Program-made: the position numbers and the translations under genes
The notes under the pieces: model-generated
Seen by the model: only the letters and a program-made list of their open reading frames with translations
Told to the model about the DNA's origin: nothing
Database searches by the model: none
Shown here: positions 63,821 to 64,000 of the stretch, in pieces
Numbering within the stretch: position 1 is the first letter of the stretch
How the letters are laid out: the number at the start of each line of letters is the position of its first letter
DNA from: JANWVO01 sp964458495
GTDB taxonomy: Bacteria; Acidobacteriota; Terriglobia; Bryobacterales; Bryobacteraceae
Assembly: GCA_964458495.1 (NCBI GenBank)
Contig: CAYWJB010000004.1
Coordinates: 210,847-274,846, forward strand
Direction: 5' to 3'
DNA length: 64,000 bases

Positions 63821-64000
63821 TTGAGCGAGCTTCACGTCCGCCCGTCGAGAAGGCAAGCCCACGCGCTGCTGATCCTCTGCCTGGTTCCCATCGGCGCGCT
63901 GCTCCGCTGGGTTCTGGTCAGCCATCCCGAGACGCCGAAGGCGGTACTTCTGATATGGAGCGACCTTGTCAACCCTCCGGGGCTGACGGGTTTTGAATCA
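63821..64000 (+). CDS. Start of a membrane-anchored protein, cut by the window edge
   Basis: Sixty codons from the TTG at 63821: a basic N-terminus (RPSRRQAHALL), a hydrophobic stretch (LILCLVPIGALL) that is a signal anchor or signal peptide, and a following segment WVLVSHPETPKAVLLIW. The extended -10 element 22 bp upstream supports a transcription unit. The remainder and the family are outside the window, so identity is unknown. Confidence 0.5.
   Translation, partial: MSELHVRPSRRQAHALLILCLVPIGALLRWVLVSHPETPKAVLLIWSDLVNPPGLTGFES

Overview
The window is about 64 kb of uniformly high-GC bacterial chromosome, densely coded, with many stop/start (ATGA) overlaps. The gene content points to an Acidobacteriota member near Bryobacteraceae/Solibacter (inference). 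It has two NHL-repeat proteins ending in the Solibacter-type C-terminal domain (TIGR03437-like), a VWFA-related acidobacterial protein, DUF1080 and Tat-tagged enolase-superfamily proteins, outer-membrane/periplasmic proteins and no spore genes apart from a SpoIID-like domain. No rRNA, tRNA, IS element, prophage or CRISPR array was found. It reads as ordinary chromosome rather than an island.

Layout. 1-8.5 kb: M16 peptidase (cut by the window edge), DUF1080 protein, a two-gene 3-amino-sugar module (DegT aminotransferase plus a FdtD-like acyltransferase/ketoisomerase fusion), a cyclopropane-fatty-acid-synthase-like methyltransferase coupled to a GGR-type flavoprotein, then a HAD phosphatase and IclR regulator divergent from a DapA-family aldolase. 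8.5-10.4 kb: a DUF2905 membrane protein and about 1.3 kb without a credible protein. Inside that gap lies the most unusual item of the window: a consensus sigma70 promoter followed by about 590 nt of hairpin-rich sequence whose two ends pair perfectly over 11 bp next to a T5 run, i.e. a candidate large structured non-coding RNA. 10.4-21 kb: membrane protein, M1 peptidase, rhodanese, MetY, a GT-C membrane protein, TopA and DprA.

21.5-30.7 kb: a retaining-type glycosyltransferase coupled to a small membrane protein (possible osmoadaptation pair), a beta-barrel protein, a nucleoside-salvage operon (pyrimidine phosphorylase, NupC transporter, purine nucleoside phosphorylase, cytidine deaminase, amidohydrolase), SuhB and a divergent Hfq-like Sm protein. 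30.7-41 kb: VWFA protein, fused MoaD-MoaE, then a rightward cell-wall group (YbgC thioesterase, miniature penicillin-binding transpeptidase, SpoIID plus zinc-peptidase fusion) running tail to tail into a leftward alpha-2-macroglobulin operon (DUF1175, A2M, membrane protein, macrodomain).

41-64 kb: exported enolase-superfamily enzyme, esterase, gamma-glutamylcyclotransferase plus M19 dipeptidase, a Tat-signal DegT aminotransferase, CoA-binding protein, class IV aminotransferase, HipA-type kinase, histone H1-like protein, MltD-type lytic transglycosylase, PAP2 phosphatase, a galactonate-dehydratase-like enzyme, two NHL proteins, and a MoxR ATPase coupled to an unrecognised 600-residue protein. 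The last 180 bases open a truncated rightward gene. Several minus-strand genes end in clear hairpin plus T-run terminators.
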